This document shows positions 10,198 through 17,680 of a stretch of DNA of 64,000 nucleotides, one piece after another. Source of the DNA: Exiguobacterium aurantiacum (GTDB lineage Bacteria; Bacillota; Bacilli; Exiguobacteriales; Exiguobacteriaceae); the NCBI RefSeq assembly GCF_001766415.1, contig NZ_MKXO01000001.1, positions 1,094,897 through 1,158,896 of the forward strand. Reading direction: 5' to 3'. A program made the position numbers and the translations under genes. How positions within the stretch are numbered: the first letter of the stretch is position 1; every line of letters starts with the position of its first letter. The notes below the pieces were generated by a model. The model was given only the letters and a program-made list of their open reading frames with translations, searched no databases and was not told the origin of the DNA.

Positions 10198-10578
10198 ATG
10201 AGTGCATATGAACAATTCGGAGGCGAACGCGGCGTCCAGCAGCTCGTCGACGCTTTTTACGAACTCGTTTACGCTGATCCCGTGCTGTTGCCACTGTTTC
10301 CAGACGACAAAGACCGGGTAAAACAACATCAGTTCGAATTTCTGACGCAGCTGCTCGGAGGACCAAAACTGTATACGGAACGCCGTGGCGGCGGCAACCT
10401 GGCGATGATCCACCGCGATCACCCGATCTCAGAAACACACGCCGGTCATTGGCTCGGGTGCATGGAACAAGCGCTCAAGACGGTCGATGCACCGGAAGCG
10501 ATCAAGCGACAGTTGTTTCAACGTCTGATCATGTCGTCGTCAAACGTCATCCGCGTCTGCTCGCACCATTTTGAGTAG
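10198..10578 (+). CDS. Truncated hemoglobin, group II (trHbO/YjbI-like)
   Basis: 126-residue 2-over-2 globin that binds haem. Family members handle oxygen, NO or peroxide chemistry, often linked to thiol or redox stress. The group II signature is visible: Tyr at B10 (Y21 in FYELVYADP), glycine pairs at helix ends (QLLGGP, RRGGGN), the likely proximal His in MIHRDHPIS (H75), and Trp at G8 (W85 in GHWLG). The start has a strong purine-rich ribosome site (GAGGGGGG). It is divergent from addB and followed 55 bases later by a small acidic protein gene. In Bacillus yjbI lies next to yjbH (Spx adaptor), but no such neighbour is present here. Confidence 0.9.
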   Translation: MSAYEQFGGERGVQQLVDAFYELVYADPVLLPLFPDDKDRVKQHQFEFLTQLLGGPKLYTERRGGGNLAMIHRDHPISETHAGHWLGCMEQALKTVDAPEAIKRQLFQRLIMSSSNVIRVCSHHFE

Positions 10579-10633
10579 TCATCATTTAAAAAAGCGGGTA
10601 TGATAGGAAAGTAAGCAAAGGAGGTCGGTTTTC

Positions 10634-10987
10634 ATGACAGAAGAAGAGAAAAAAGAGGCCGTTTCAGCTAAAGAGGAAACGGAAGAAGTAGAACCTACGG
10701 CAGTCCTCGCCGAAGTCCTTGAAGAGGATGAGGAAGAAGCTTTACCCGAAGAAAAGAACATGGACCACATCAAAGGTGTGTTCAACTATACACAAAAGAA
10801 CGGACGGGAATATCGTGTCGTCTTTTATCACGACCGTAAAAACCTCGTGTTCCGTGAACTTGGAAACGGGAAAGTCGAATTTGTCGGGCGTTTCACAGAT
10901 GATGCCTACGATGAAGAGAACGAAGCAGAGATGCAGAAACTCGGCGAGAAACAGCTCAAGCGGATCCTTGCCGATCGACTCAAATAA
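10634..10987 (+). CDS. Unknown small acidic protein
   Basis: 117 residues, not recognised. The first 45 residues are almost entirely Glu, Ala, Lys, Val and Leu (low-complexity, strongly acidic, probably disordered). From about residue 48 a compact segment begins (DHIKGVFNYTQKNGREYRV) that looks like a small beta-rich domain ending in a short helix with LGEKQLKRILADRLK. A good Shine-Dalgarno site (GGAGG) lies six bases before the ATG, and a strong terminator follows the stop at once, so the gene is real. It may be co-transcribed with the globin gene, as no terminator lies between them. No function can be given. Confidence 0.75.
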   Translation: MTEEEKKEAVSAKEETEEVEPTAVLAEVLEEDEEEALPEEKNMDHIKGVFNYTQKNGREYRVVFYHDRKNLVFRELGNGKVEFVGRFTDDAYDEENEAEMQKLGEKQLKRILADRLK

Positions 10988-11013
10988 AAAAATCGCCCGC
11001 GGGCGATTTTTTT
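10986..11013. terminator. Bidirectional rho-independent terminator
   Basis: Perfect hairpin AATCGCCCGCGGGCGATT flanked by A and T runs. It serves the plus-strand acidic-protein gene and the convergent minus-strand gene that ends at 11012. Confidence 0.9.
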
Positions 11014-11422
11014 ATTGTTTCTTGTTTCGTTTTTTCTTGCGAAGCGCGTAAATCACTCCGGCGATTCCTCCGGCGACGGCGATCCCAGCCATCGCAGGCA
11101 CGAGGATTTTCTTCGTCGGAAGCATCTTTTTGACACGTTCGTACGGTGTCGGAACCGACAATTCAAGTTGAACGGCCGTCTCACCGTGACCGTTCGCCCG
11201 TGCTTTGCGGGCCGCGTCCGTCACGACGACACGTCCTGTCGTATAGCGGCGGTTTCCATATTCATCCGTGTAAGGCCGGCGAACCCGCTTGACGTCTGTC
11301 ACCGTCTTTCCACGAGCGGCATCCGGTCGGACGACACGTTCGCTCGTCCATGTGCGGGCACCGGTCGCGCTATAGGCCGGACGAATCTTACGACGATTTA
11401 ACCAAGTGTATGAATCGTTCAT
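11012..11422 (-). CDS. Unknown basic protein with C-terminal membrane helix
   Basis: 136 residues, not recognised. The first 100 residues are very basic (Arg-rich, with RRPYTDEYGNRRYTTGRVV). A hydrophobic helix follows at about 108-126 (ILVPAMAGIAVAGGIAGVIY) and then a Lys/Arg-rich tail of ten residues. There is no signal peptide, so it is probably held in the membrane by its C-terminal end with the basic part in the cytoplasm. A clear GGAGGG site lies seven bases before the ATG. It is a single gene between two terminators. Binding to nucleic acid or acidic lipid would fit the charge but is a guess. Confidence 0.7.
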   Translation of the reverse strand: MNDSYTWLNRRKIRPAYSATGARTWTSERVVRPDAARGKTVTDVKRVRRPYTDEYGNRRYTTGRVVVTDAARKARANGHGETAVQLELSVPTPYERVKKMLPTKKILVPAMAGIAVAGGIAGVIYALRKKKRNKKQ

Positions 11423-11513
11423 CTATATTCCCTCCAATATGCTGAAGTATCTCTTCATATTATACCCATACAACATCTGACGAAAACATCAGTCTTGACG
11501 AGACAAACAAACA

Positions 11514-11543
11514 GGCGCCCGGTCCTAATTTGGACCGGGCGCC
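11514..11543. terminator. Rho-independent terminator after the RND gene
   Basis: 12-bp perfect stem GGCGCCCGGTCC / GGACCGGGCGCC with a 6-base loop, followed in the minus direction by a T/G-rich stretch. Confidence 0.75.
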
Positions 11544-11557
11544 GATTCGCTTGCTGA

Positions 11558-14500
11558 TCAATCCGTGAACGGTTTATCCCGATGGCGACGTTTCGCCAAG
11601 ATCAAGTAATAAGCCGGAACAAGGACGAGTGTCAGTACGGTCGAGAACAGAATTCCCGACACGATACAGATGGCGAGCGGTTTGAAGAGCGGGTCTTCAC
11701 CGAACGCGACCGGCAGTAACGCGACGACCGCCGTCAACGCCGTCAGGAGAATCGGACGAATCCGTGCACGTCCCGCCTCGTATACCGCCGTCGTGACGGA
11801 CATTCCACTGCGAATCCCTTGCTCGATGAATTCGAACAAGACGACCGCGTTTCGAACGACGATTCCGGCAAGTGAGACCATCCCCATCGAGGCCATGAAG
11901 CTAAACGGCGTCTGCGTGATGAACAGCCCGACGACCGCACCGGCAATCGCCAAGTAAATCGTGAACAAGACGAGAAGCGGTAATGAAAGTGAATTGAACT
12001 GGAATGCGATGATTAAGAAAATCAAGAACAAGACGACGATGAACAACGTCGCGAGTTCAACGAAGAACTCATTTTGCGTATCGCTCGCTCCCGACTGTTC
12101 GAACGAGATGCCATCGCTCGTCAAGTCTGATTTTGCGTCATCGAGAATCCGTTCAACGTCTTGTTTGAACGCATCTTCGTCCATCCCTTCAGTCGCATAG
12201 ATTTGAAGCGTGACGATCCGCTCCCCGTTCTCACGCGGAATCTGTTGGATCTGTTCAGTCGTCGTTTCGGTGACGAACGTACTGAGCGGGGCGACCGGCG
12301 GACCGGCTTCCGTGTCGACCGGGACGAGAATCTCGTCAAGGGCGAGCGCCTCGCGGTTGGCGGCCGCATCGACGACGATTTTCACATCGCGTTGTTCGAC
12401 ACCATCGTCGAACGTACCGATCGGGATGCCGTCCGTGACTAACCGGATCTGATCGCTAATTGCTTTCGCGGTCACTCCAGAAGCAGCCATCGCTTCTCGG
12501 TTCAATTCGTACGTGAGTGTCTGGAACGGTTCTTTAATGTTGTCGAGCACGAGCGCGCCATCGATGTCTTCGAGGTCGGCCTTGACCGTATCGCGTGCCG
12601 CGACAAGTTCTTCGATCGTTTCACCGCGCATTGTGAACTCTACCGGGGCAGACGTTGGTGGTCCCTGCTGCTGCGTATCTAAGAAGATTTCAGCGTCCGG
12701 ATAGTTTTCACGTATTTGCGACGTGTACTCATCAATCAACTGAATCGCATCGATTTGTTCGTTGTCGACTCGGACGACGACTTGTCCTGCATTGTCACCC
12801 GACTGATTGAGTCCACCGGTGAACAAGCTCGGAAGCCCACCGCCAGCGAAAATGGCGGTCTCGGTAACACCGTCAATCTGTTGGAATTCGGCCTCGATCT
12901 GTTGGAGACGACGTTCTGTTTCCTCTAAGTCGGTTTGAACCGGGAACGTGACGCTCGTCACGACTTCTGGCCGATTCGCAGCCGGGAAGAACTCGAACGG
13001 TGTCAACAGAATCAGCCCGTATAGTGCTGTCGTGATGACAAATCCGACCAATCCGAACGTCCACGGCCGTTTAGCGACGACCGGGAGCAACCGATCCGCA
13101 TAAAAATTACTGAGACGGTTGAGCGGTCCGCCGAGCCAGCCTGGCTCCCGCTTCGACACTTTCACTTTCTTCCGGTTCAACCAATACTGTGCGATCGGCA
13201 CGAGTGTCAAACTGATGACCATCGATGCGAGCACCGACAAGGCGAGTACTGTCGGTAACGCTCGGATAAAGTTCCCGTTCGCGCCTGACAAGAGTGTCAG
13301 CGGTAAGAACGCGAAGACGACGGCGAGCGTCGACGTGACGATCGAGCCCCAGACTTCTTTCGTTCCGCGAACGGCACCGACCATGGCTGTATCGCCTTTC
13401 CGGTAGCGACGCAAAATGTTGTCGTTGACGACGATCGCGTCATCGACGAGAATACCGAGCGCGATGATCGCCCCGATGATCGAGATTTGGTTCAAATCGA
13501 CTCCCGTGAAGCGTAGCGGGATGAGTGCGATCAAGAAGGACAACGGAATCGCCAAGCTGACGATGAGTGACCCTGTGAACGTCAACCCGATCGTCGTGAC
13601 GACGATAACTGCGATCATGGCGATGATGAATTCTTTCGTAAGTGACGAGAAGATCGCATCGACCGCTTTCGCTTGATCGTAATAAGTGACGAGTTCGACC
13701 CCGTCTAAGTCTCCCACTTCAGAAGCGACGACTTCATCGACGCGTTGTTGCAGCGTCGGGATGTCTTGACCTGGCTCGATTGTCACCGTGAGCGAGATTG
13801 CCGGTTCGCCGTCGAGTGAGACGAGGTCGGTGACGGCTTTTGTCGTCTCTTCGACCGTACCGACATCGGCAAGGCGGACGGGATCGCCGTCGACAGAACC
13901 GACGATGACTTGATCCATGTCGTTGACGTTCGTCAAGTTATCGATCGCCAATTGATAAATACCGTCGTCCGTCGATTGGCGACCGAGCGGTGTCGTCTTA
14001 TATTCTTCGTTGATTGCCGTCAAGACGTCTGGGAATGCGAGTTGGCGTTCCCCAAGCGCTTCGGAATCGAGTGAGACGACGAATTCTGTTTCCGGGAGCC
14101 CTTTGATCGTGAACCCGGTCACACCATCTGTTCGTAACAAACGGTCTTCTAGCCGTTCGACCTGTTCTCGAACCGCTTCAAGCGACTCGCGGTCGCTCGA
14201 CGTCAGTAAGTACGATGCGACCGGAAGCTGACCGACCGAATCGTTGACCGTCGGTGCTAAGGCGTTGTCAGGTAAGCGAGGCGCCGCGTCCGAGATCGCC
14301 TGCCTCACGTTCGCTTGCAGCTCGCCTTGATCAAATCCGTCTTCATACTCGACGGTGATATTCGAGAATTCCGACGCCGACAGCGACGATACGTTCTCCA
14401 CCCCTTCAAGCCCTCTTAACTCGGTTTCAAGGATGTTCGTGACGTTCCGTTCGACCGTCTCAGCGGTCGCCCCTGGATATGGGGTCTGAATGAGAATGAT

Positions 14501-14626
14501 ATTGACGCTAGTCTCTGGGATTTCACGTTTCGGGAGCTGGAAAAACGTGAGTACCCCGACGACGATTGCAACGAGTAAAAATACAATCATCAATTTTCCT
14601 CGCTCAATCATTTTCTGAAAAAACAT
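11558..14626 (-). CDS. RND-family efflux permease, SwrC/AcrB type
   Basis: Proton-driven RND exporter of 1022 residues from the ATG at 14626, chosen because GAGGGG lies just upstream; longer in-frame starts have no ribosome site. It has the expected layout: one N-terminal helix (MIVFLLVAIVVGVLTFF), a large extracellular loop, a six-helix bundle with the proton-relay aspartates in GILVDDAIVVND, a second loop, and a second bundle including GIVVRNAVVLFEFIEQG. There is no membrane-fusion gene beside it. This matches Gram-positive RND proteins such as B. subtilis SwrC (YerP), which acts alone in lipopeptide export and resistance. Substrate unknown. Single gene with its own terminator. Confidence 0.9.
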   Translation of the reverse strand: MFFQKMIERGKLMIVFLLVAIVVGVLTFFQLPKREIPETSVNIILIQTPYPGATAETVERNVTNILETELRGLEGVENVSSLSASEFSNITVEYEDGFDQGELQANVRQAISDAAPRLPDNALAPTVNDSVGQLPVASYLLTSSDRESLEAVREQVERLEDRLLRTDGVTGFTIKGLPETEFVVSLDSEALGERQLAFPDVLTAINEEYKTTPLGRQSTDDGIYQLAIDNLTNVNDMDQVIVGSVDGDPVRLADVGTVEETTKAVTDLVSLDGEPAISLTVTIEPGQDIPTLQQRVDEVVASEVGDLDGVELVTYYDQAKAVDAIFSSLTKEFIIAMIAVIVVTTIGLTFTGSLIVSLAIPLSFLIALIPLRFTGVDLNQISIIGAIIALGILVDDAIVVNDNILRRYRKGDTAMVGAVRGTKEVWGSIVTSTLAVVFAFLPLTLLSGANGNFIRALPTVLALSVLASMVISLTLVPIAQYWLNRKKVKVSKREPGWLGGPLNRLSNFYADRLLPVVAKRPWTFGLVGFVITTALYGLILLTPFEFFPAANRPEVVTSVTFPVQTDLEETERRLQQIEAEFQQIDGVTETAIFAGGGLPSLFTGGLNQSGDNAGQVVVRVDNEQIDAIQLIDEYTSQIRENYPDAEIFLDTQQQGPPTSAPVEFTMRGETIEELVAARDTVKADLEDIDGALVLDNIKEPFQTLTYELNREAMAASGVTAKAISDQIRLVTDGIPIGTFDDGVEQRDVKIVVDAAANREALALDEILVPVDTEAGPPVAPLSTFVTETTTEQIQQIPRENGERIVTLQIYATEGMDEDAFKQDVERILDDAKSDLTSDGISFEQSGASDTQNEFFVELATLFIVVLFLIFLIIAFQFNSLSLPLLVLFTIYLAIAGAVVGLFITQTPFSFMASMGMVSLAGIVVRNAVVLFEFIEQGIRSGMSVTTAVYEAGRARIRPILLTALTAVVALLPVAFGEDPLFKPLAICIVSGILFSTVLTLVLVPAYYLILAKRRHRDKPFTD

Positions 14627-14713
14627 ATTGACCCCTCGCTTTCGGATGATGTGCAAATACACATATGAACTATTCTCCTTTATCATAGAGGGGTTTGAAT
14701 CGGTTTTCAATCC

Positions 14714-15184
14714 TTAAACGTGATGCAATGTGCTACTATGGAAACGTTTTTGAAACGCATAAGATAATTCAATCGACCGCTGCTTCTGCCGTTGGACCGT
14801 ATGATCGGAGACAGGGACTTGAATCGATTCCCCGGTCAGAAATTGAATCCGGGTCCCGTTGCCAAACTTTTTGATGCCCGTGACATGTTGAAAATTGATC
14901 CACGCACAATCAGGACTCTCTTTGGCGATCGTCGGGAAAAAGACGGCATCGGCGTGCCAATCCATGACGACAGGGGTTTTTCGATGAGGACCAAGCACGT
15001 GACGGGCCGCTTCAATTCGCCCTTGGATACTCGATCCATAATAGAGACAAGCCGATTCGAGCAAGTGAATCGGCGAACCTTTCAGACGGTGCACGCCATC
15101 GGGCTGATAGACGAGTGTCTCGGCCTCACCGTACTCATTAAATACCGGAACCAACGCTCTTGTATCATTCGTCAACTGTGTCAT
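14714..15184 (-). CDS. comK: Competence transcription factor ComK (short form)
   Basis: ComK switches on DNA-uptake and recombination genes by binding AT-boxes (K-boxes). The 156 residues align through the conserved core: CLYYGSSIQGR, then KTPVVMDWHADAVFFPT, then DCAWINFQHV, matching RFFGSS, PPIMVD, FLFPT and CGWI of B. subtilis ComK. The protein is shorter than the 192-residue Bacillus form, mainly at the C-terminus, the part that in Bacillus is recognised by MecA-ClpC for degradation. Start ATG follows GGAGG by eight bases. I could not find a clean K-box (AAAA-N5-TTTT) upstream. No other competence gene is in the window, but addAB, needed for recombination, is nearby. Confidence 0.85.
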   Translation of the reverse strand: MTQLTNDTRALVPVFNEYGEAETLVYQPDGVHRLKGSPIHLLESACLYYGSSIQGRIEAARHVLGPHRKTPVVMDWHADAVFFPTIAKESPDCAWINFQHVTGIKKFGNGTRIQFLTGESIQVPVSDHTVQRQKQRSIELSYAFQKRFHSSTLHHV

Positions 15185-15276
15185 CTGTTATTCCTCCAAA
15201 ACGTATGATATGACTTACACGTTATTCATAACAAGTTCCTTAAACGTGTGCAAACAGCTCGTCGACATTTCCCACT

Positions 15277-15307
15277 AAAAAAACCAGCCGTTCGCAGGCT
15301 GGTTTTT
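15277..15307. terminator. Rho-independent terminator after cssS
   Basis: Stem ACCAGCC / GGCTGGT with a 7-base loop, flanked by A and T runs on both sides. It ends the cssRS operon and insulates comK from read-through. Confidence 0.85.
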
Positions 15308-16685
15308 AAAATCTGTCATCCGTTTTTAATTTTTGTGTGTCTTTCAGGTGGGGGAAGTGGAATTGGACAGCAACTCCGTCGTTTGTATTACCCAAGGTAA
15401 CGGTCCCGCCATGGAGGGTCACGATGCGTTGGACGATAAACAAGCCGAGACCGAACTTGCCTTGTTTCCCACGGGAGAATTGATGGAACAGATCAAGGTT
15501 TTCATCGACCGACGGGCCATCGTTTTTAATGACGATGTCGATTCCTGCATCCGTTCGTTCGAGCCCGACCTGAATCGTCGACTCGGCGTAACGAATCGCA
15601 TTGTCGAGCACGTTTTCGAGCGCGACCCGAACCTGTTCCCCGTCACCGAGCATCTCGCCCGCGTGTCCGGTCAACGTCCACTCGAGGTTACCTCGGAGCT
15701 TGAAGCGGTCGATGAGCAGTTCGACCAACTTATCGAGGTTGATCGGATCGAGCTTCATCTCCTGCCCTTTGAAATACTCCAACTTGGTGACGTATAACAA
15801 GTCGACCACTTTTTTCTCGAGACGCGATGCTTCTTCATCAATGACTTCGGCCGAGCCTGTCAAGTCTCCGGTCGGATAGATACCGTCCCCGATCGACTGG
15901 GCATAGCCGCGAATGACCATGATCGGCGTCTTCAAATCGTGAGAGATGTTTTGTAAGAGCGCCTGTTGCGCCAAGTCTTGCTCTTGCAGTTCTTGGCGCA
16001 TCGCGTCGATCGATCGTGCCAATTGTCCGAGCTCGTCTTTCCTGGCGAGTGGTAACACCGTCTCCCATTGGCGGTTCGATATTTTCTCGACGGCCCGTTC
16101 CATCTCGACGATCGGCTTCGTCAACTCTCTCGACATCCAAAGGGCCGGGATGAGTGATAGGAGGCTGATGACACCAATTAAAATCGAGATACGCCAGAAC
16201 AATGTCGAGACGAGCTCACGGCGATAAGCGTCCCAGGCGTACGACGCCTGGTAGATGAGGGCACCGTCATATTCGTTTTGACGAATCGTATAGTAGACGT
16301 CTTCCCCATCGATCGTCGTCTGATATTTGGCGACCTCGCTCGTCTGTTCGAGCGCCTCTTGATACATCCGATTCGTCAGCTCGAGCGGGGCCGAGCCGTA
16401 AATGATGCGTCCGTTCGGCAAAAAGATAAGCTGATTGACCGAACGTGATTCTTGTTGACGCCGATCGTACTCGATTGGGTTGCTCGGAATATTTTCGAGC
16501 TCGTTCGTATTTCCGAGGTAATAATCGACATCTTGAAGCGTCTCATACACTTGTTCATCGATGAACTGCGTGATCGAGGAGCGGACCGTCAACAAGATCA
16601 TCAACGCCAAGGTGACGATGATGAGCAAAATCAATACCCAGATTTTCCACATGAGCCGTTTCGGCTTAAGATCGTGAAGTCTCAT
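15306..16685 (-). CDS. cssS: Secretion-stress sensor kinase CssS
   Basis: 459-residue membrane histidine kinase. In Bacillus CssS senses misfolded exported protein at the membrane-wall interface. Membrane helices lie at about 14-34 and 163-183 and enclose a 125-residue extracellular sensor. HAMP follows (LTKPIVEMERAVEKIS), then the H-box with H249 (NISHDLKTPIMVIRGYAQSI), N-box (ENVLDNAIRYA) and G-boxes (KNDGPS, GKFGLGLFI). The ATG overlaps the cssR stop by four bases, so the pair is coupled. The identity rests mainly on the very CssR-like partner. The usual targets, HtrA-type proteases, are not in the window. Confidence 0.85.
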   Translation of the reverse strand: MRLHDLKPKRLMWKIWVLILLIIVTLALMILLTVRSSITQFIDEQVYETLQDVDYYLGNTNELENIPSNPIEYDRRQQESRSVNQLIFLPNGRIIYGSAPLELTNRMYQEALEQTSEVAKYQTTIDGEDVYYTIRQNEYDGALIYQASYAWDAYRRELVSTLFWRISILIGVISLLSLIPALWMSRELTKPIVEMERAVEKISNRQWETVLPLARKDELGQLARSIDAMRQELQEQDLAQQALLQNISHDLKTPIMVIRGYAQSIGDGIYPTGDLTGSAEVIDEEASRLEKKVVDLLYVTKLEYFKGQEMKLDPINLDKLVELLIDRFKLRGNLEWTLTGHAGEMLGDGEQVRVALENVLDNAIRYAESTIQVGLERTDAGIDIVIKNDGPSVDENLDLFHQFSRGKQGKFGLGLFIVQRIVTLHGGTVTLGNTNDGVAVQFHFPHLKDTQKLKTDDRF

Positions 16686-17344
16686 GGCTTAACGAGTCGA
16701 TAACCGATCCCATACAGCGTCTCAAGTTCGAGTCGGTGCAACTTCTTCCGTAAGCGTCGGACCAAGTCATCGACGACACGGTCTGAGCCGAAATAGTCGC
16801 GACCCCAAACACCTTCTAATATTTGCTCACGCGACAGCGCCGAGCCCGGATGTTCGAGGAAGAGCAACAATAAATCGAACTCTTTGGACGTCAAATCGAT
16901 ATCATCCGCAGCATGCTTGATCAGTCGTTTGTCCGGATAAATCGTGTATTCCCCATACTCGATATGTTCGTTCGATTTCGACCCGTACACCCGATCGATC
17001 AATTTTTTGACCCGGATGACGAGCTCACGCGGTAAGAACGGTTTGGCGATGTAGTCATCCGAACCCATCTCCAGTCCGATGATTTTATCGATGTCCTCAT
17101 CACGGGCCGAAATGAAGATCGTCGGTGTATTGGCGTTCGTCGCCTTGATTTGCTTCAACAACTGAAAGCCATCGAGGTCCGGCAGCATAATATCGAGCAC
17201 CCATAAGTCAGGTTCGTCTTGAATCGCGGCTTGGGCTGATACACCATCCGTGAACGAACGGACTTGGTAGCCTTCTTGCTCTAAATACGTGACGAGCATT
17301 TTGTTTAAATTGACCTCATCATCGACTAAATAGATCGTGTACAT
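16682..17344 (-). CDS. cssR: Secretion-stress response regulator CssR
   Basis: 220-residue OmpR-family regulator starting at the ATG behind GAGGTG. Receiver: DDE at 8-10, phospho-acceptor D51 in LWVLDIMLPD, the segment IFISARDEDIDKIIGLEMG, and lysine in AKPFLPRELVIRV. Winged helix: LTSKEFDLLLLFLEHPG, then WGRDYFGSDRVVDDLVRRLR and a closing YGIGYRLV. These blocks are close to B. subtilis CssR, clearly closer than to PhoP or ResD. In Bacillus CssR activates htrA, htrB and its own operon. First gene of the cssRS operon. Confidence 0.9.
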   Translation of the reverse strand: MYTIYLVDDEVNLNKMLVTYLEQEGYQVRSFTDGVSAQAAIQDEPDLWVLDIMLPDLDGFQLLKQIKATNANTPTIFISARDEDIDKIIGLEMGSDDYIAKPFLPRELVIRVKKLIDRVYGSKSNEHIEYGEYTIYPDKRLIKHAADDIDLTSKEFDLLLLFLEHPGSALSREQILEGVWGRDYFGSDRVVDDLVRRLRKKLHRLELETLYGIGYRLVKP

Positions 17345-17456
17345 TTTAGTCACCTCTGCAGCATTTTTTAACATCATATCAAACAATTGTCGACGAATGA
17401 TGGGAAATCACTCGTTTTGAACCGTCTGGATGTACCGTCAATCTCTTAAGTTGACG

Positions 17457-17480
17457 AAAAAAAAGAAGGGTTTCCCCTCC
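17457..17480 (-). terminator. Rho-independent terminator of the 30-codon gene
   Basis: In the minus direction: GAGGGG, loop AAA, CCCTTC, then a run of eight T. It starts directly after the TAA of the small gene at 17481. Confidence 0.8.
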
Positions 17481-17573
17481 TTACCGTGTCGGCCGTGTCC
17501 GCAATTGTTGAGCGAGGAAGGCCGTCCCCCCGCTAAGTAACGCCAACACGCCGCTGATCATGACGAGTTCCAT
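17481..17573 (-). CDS. 30-residue membrane peptide under a Fur-like operator
   Basis: Small gene: ATG at 17573, TAA at 17481-17483, product of 30 residues. One hydrophobic helix covers about 2-21 (ELVMISGVLALLSGGTAFLA), followed by a basic tail QQLRTRPTR; an N-out or N-in single-pass micro-membrane protein. Support: GGTGGGG-type ribosome site, own terminator right after the stop, and a promoter (TTGTGA, 18 bp, TATGAT in the minus direction) overlapped by a Fur-box-like palindrome at 17594-17612. I do not recognise a family. It could be an iron-sparing or transport-assisting small protein by analogy with other Fur-controlled peptides, but that is inference. It lies downstream of the copper locus, separated from it by a terminator. 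Confidence 0.65.
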   Translation of the reverse strand: MELVMISGVLALLSGGTAFLAQQLRTRPTR

Positions 17574-17593
17574 CGTAACCCCACCTTCCCACT

Positions 17594-17612
17594 GATACTG
17601 ATTCTCATTATC
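17594..17612 (-). promoter_or_regulatory. Fur-box-like operator
   Basis: Minus-strand GATAATGAGAATCAGTATC matches the classical 19-bp Fur consensus at 17 of 19 positions. It lies just after the -10-like TATGAT and 21 bases before the ATG of the 30-codon gene, where a bound repressor would block transcription. Confidence 0.65.
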
Positions 17613-17651
17613 ATCTATACTATATCATAGTTTTTAGCATGAGAACATCAC

Positions 17652-17680
17652 AAAAAAAATCCCGCCTCACAGGCGGGATT
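17652..17680 (-). terminator. Rho-independent terminator of the copper operon
   Basis: Perfect stem AATCCCGCCT / AGGCGGGATT with a 3-base loop followed by eight T in the minus direction. The altered copA frame now runs into this hairpin before it stops. Confidence 0.9.
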
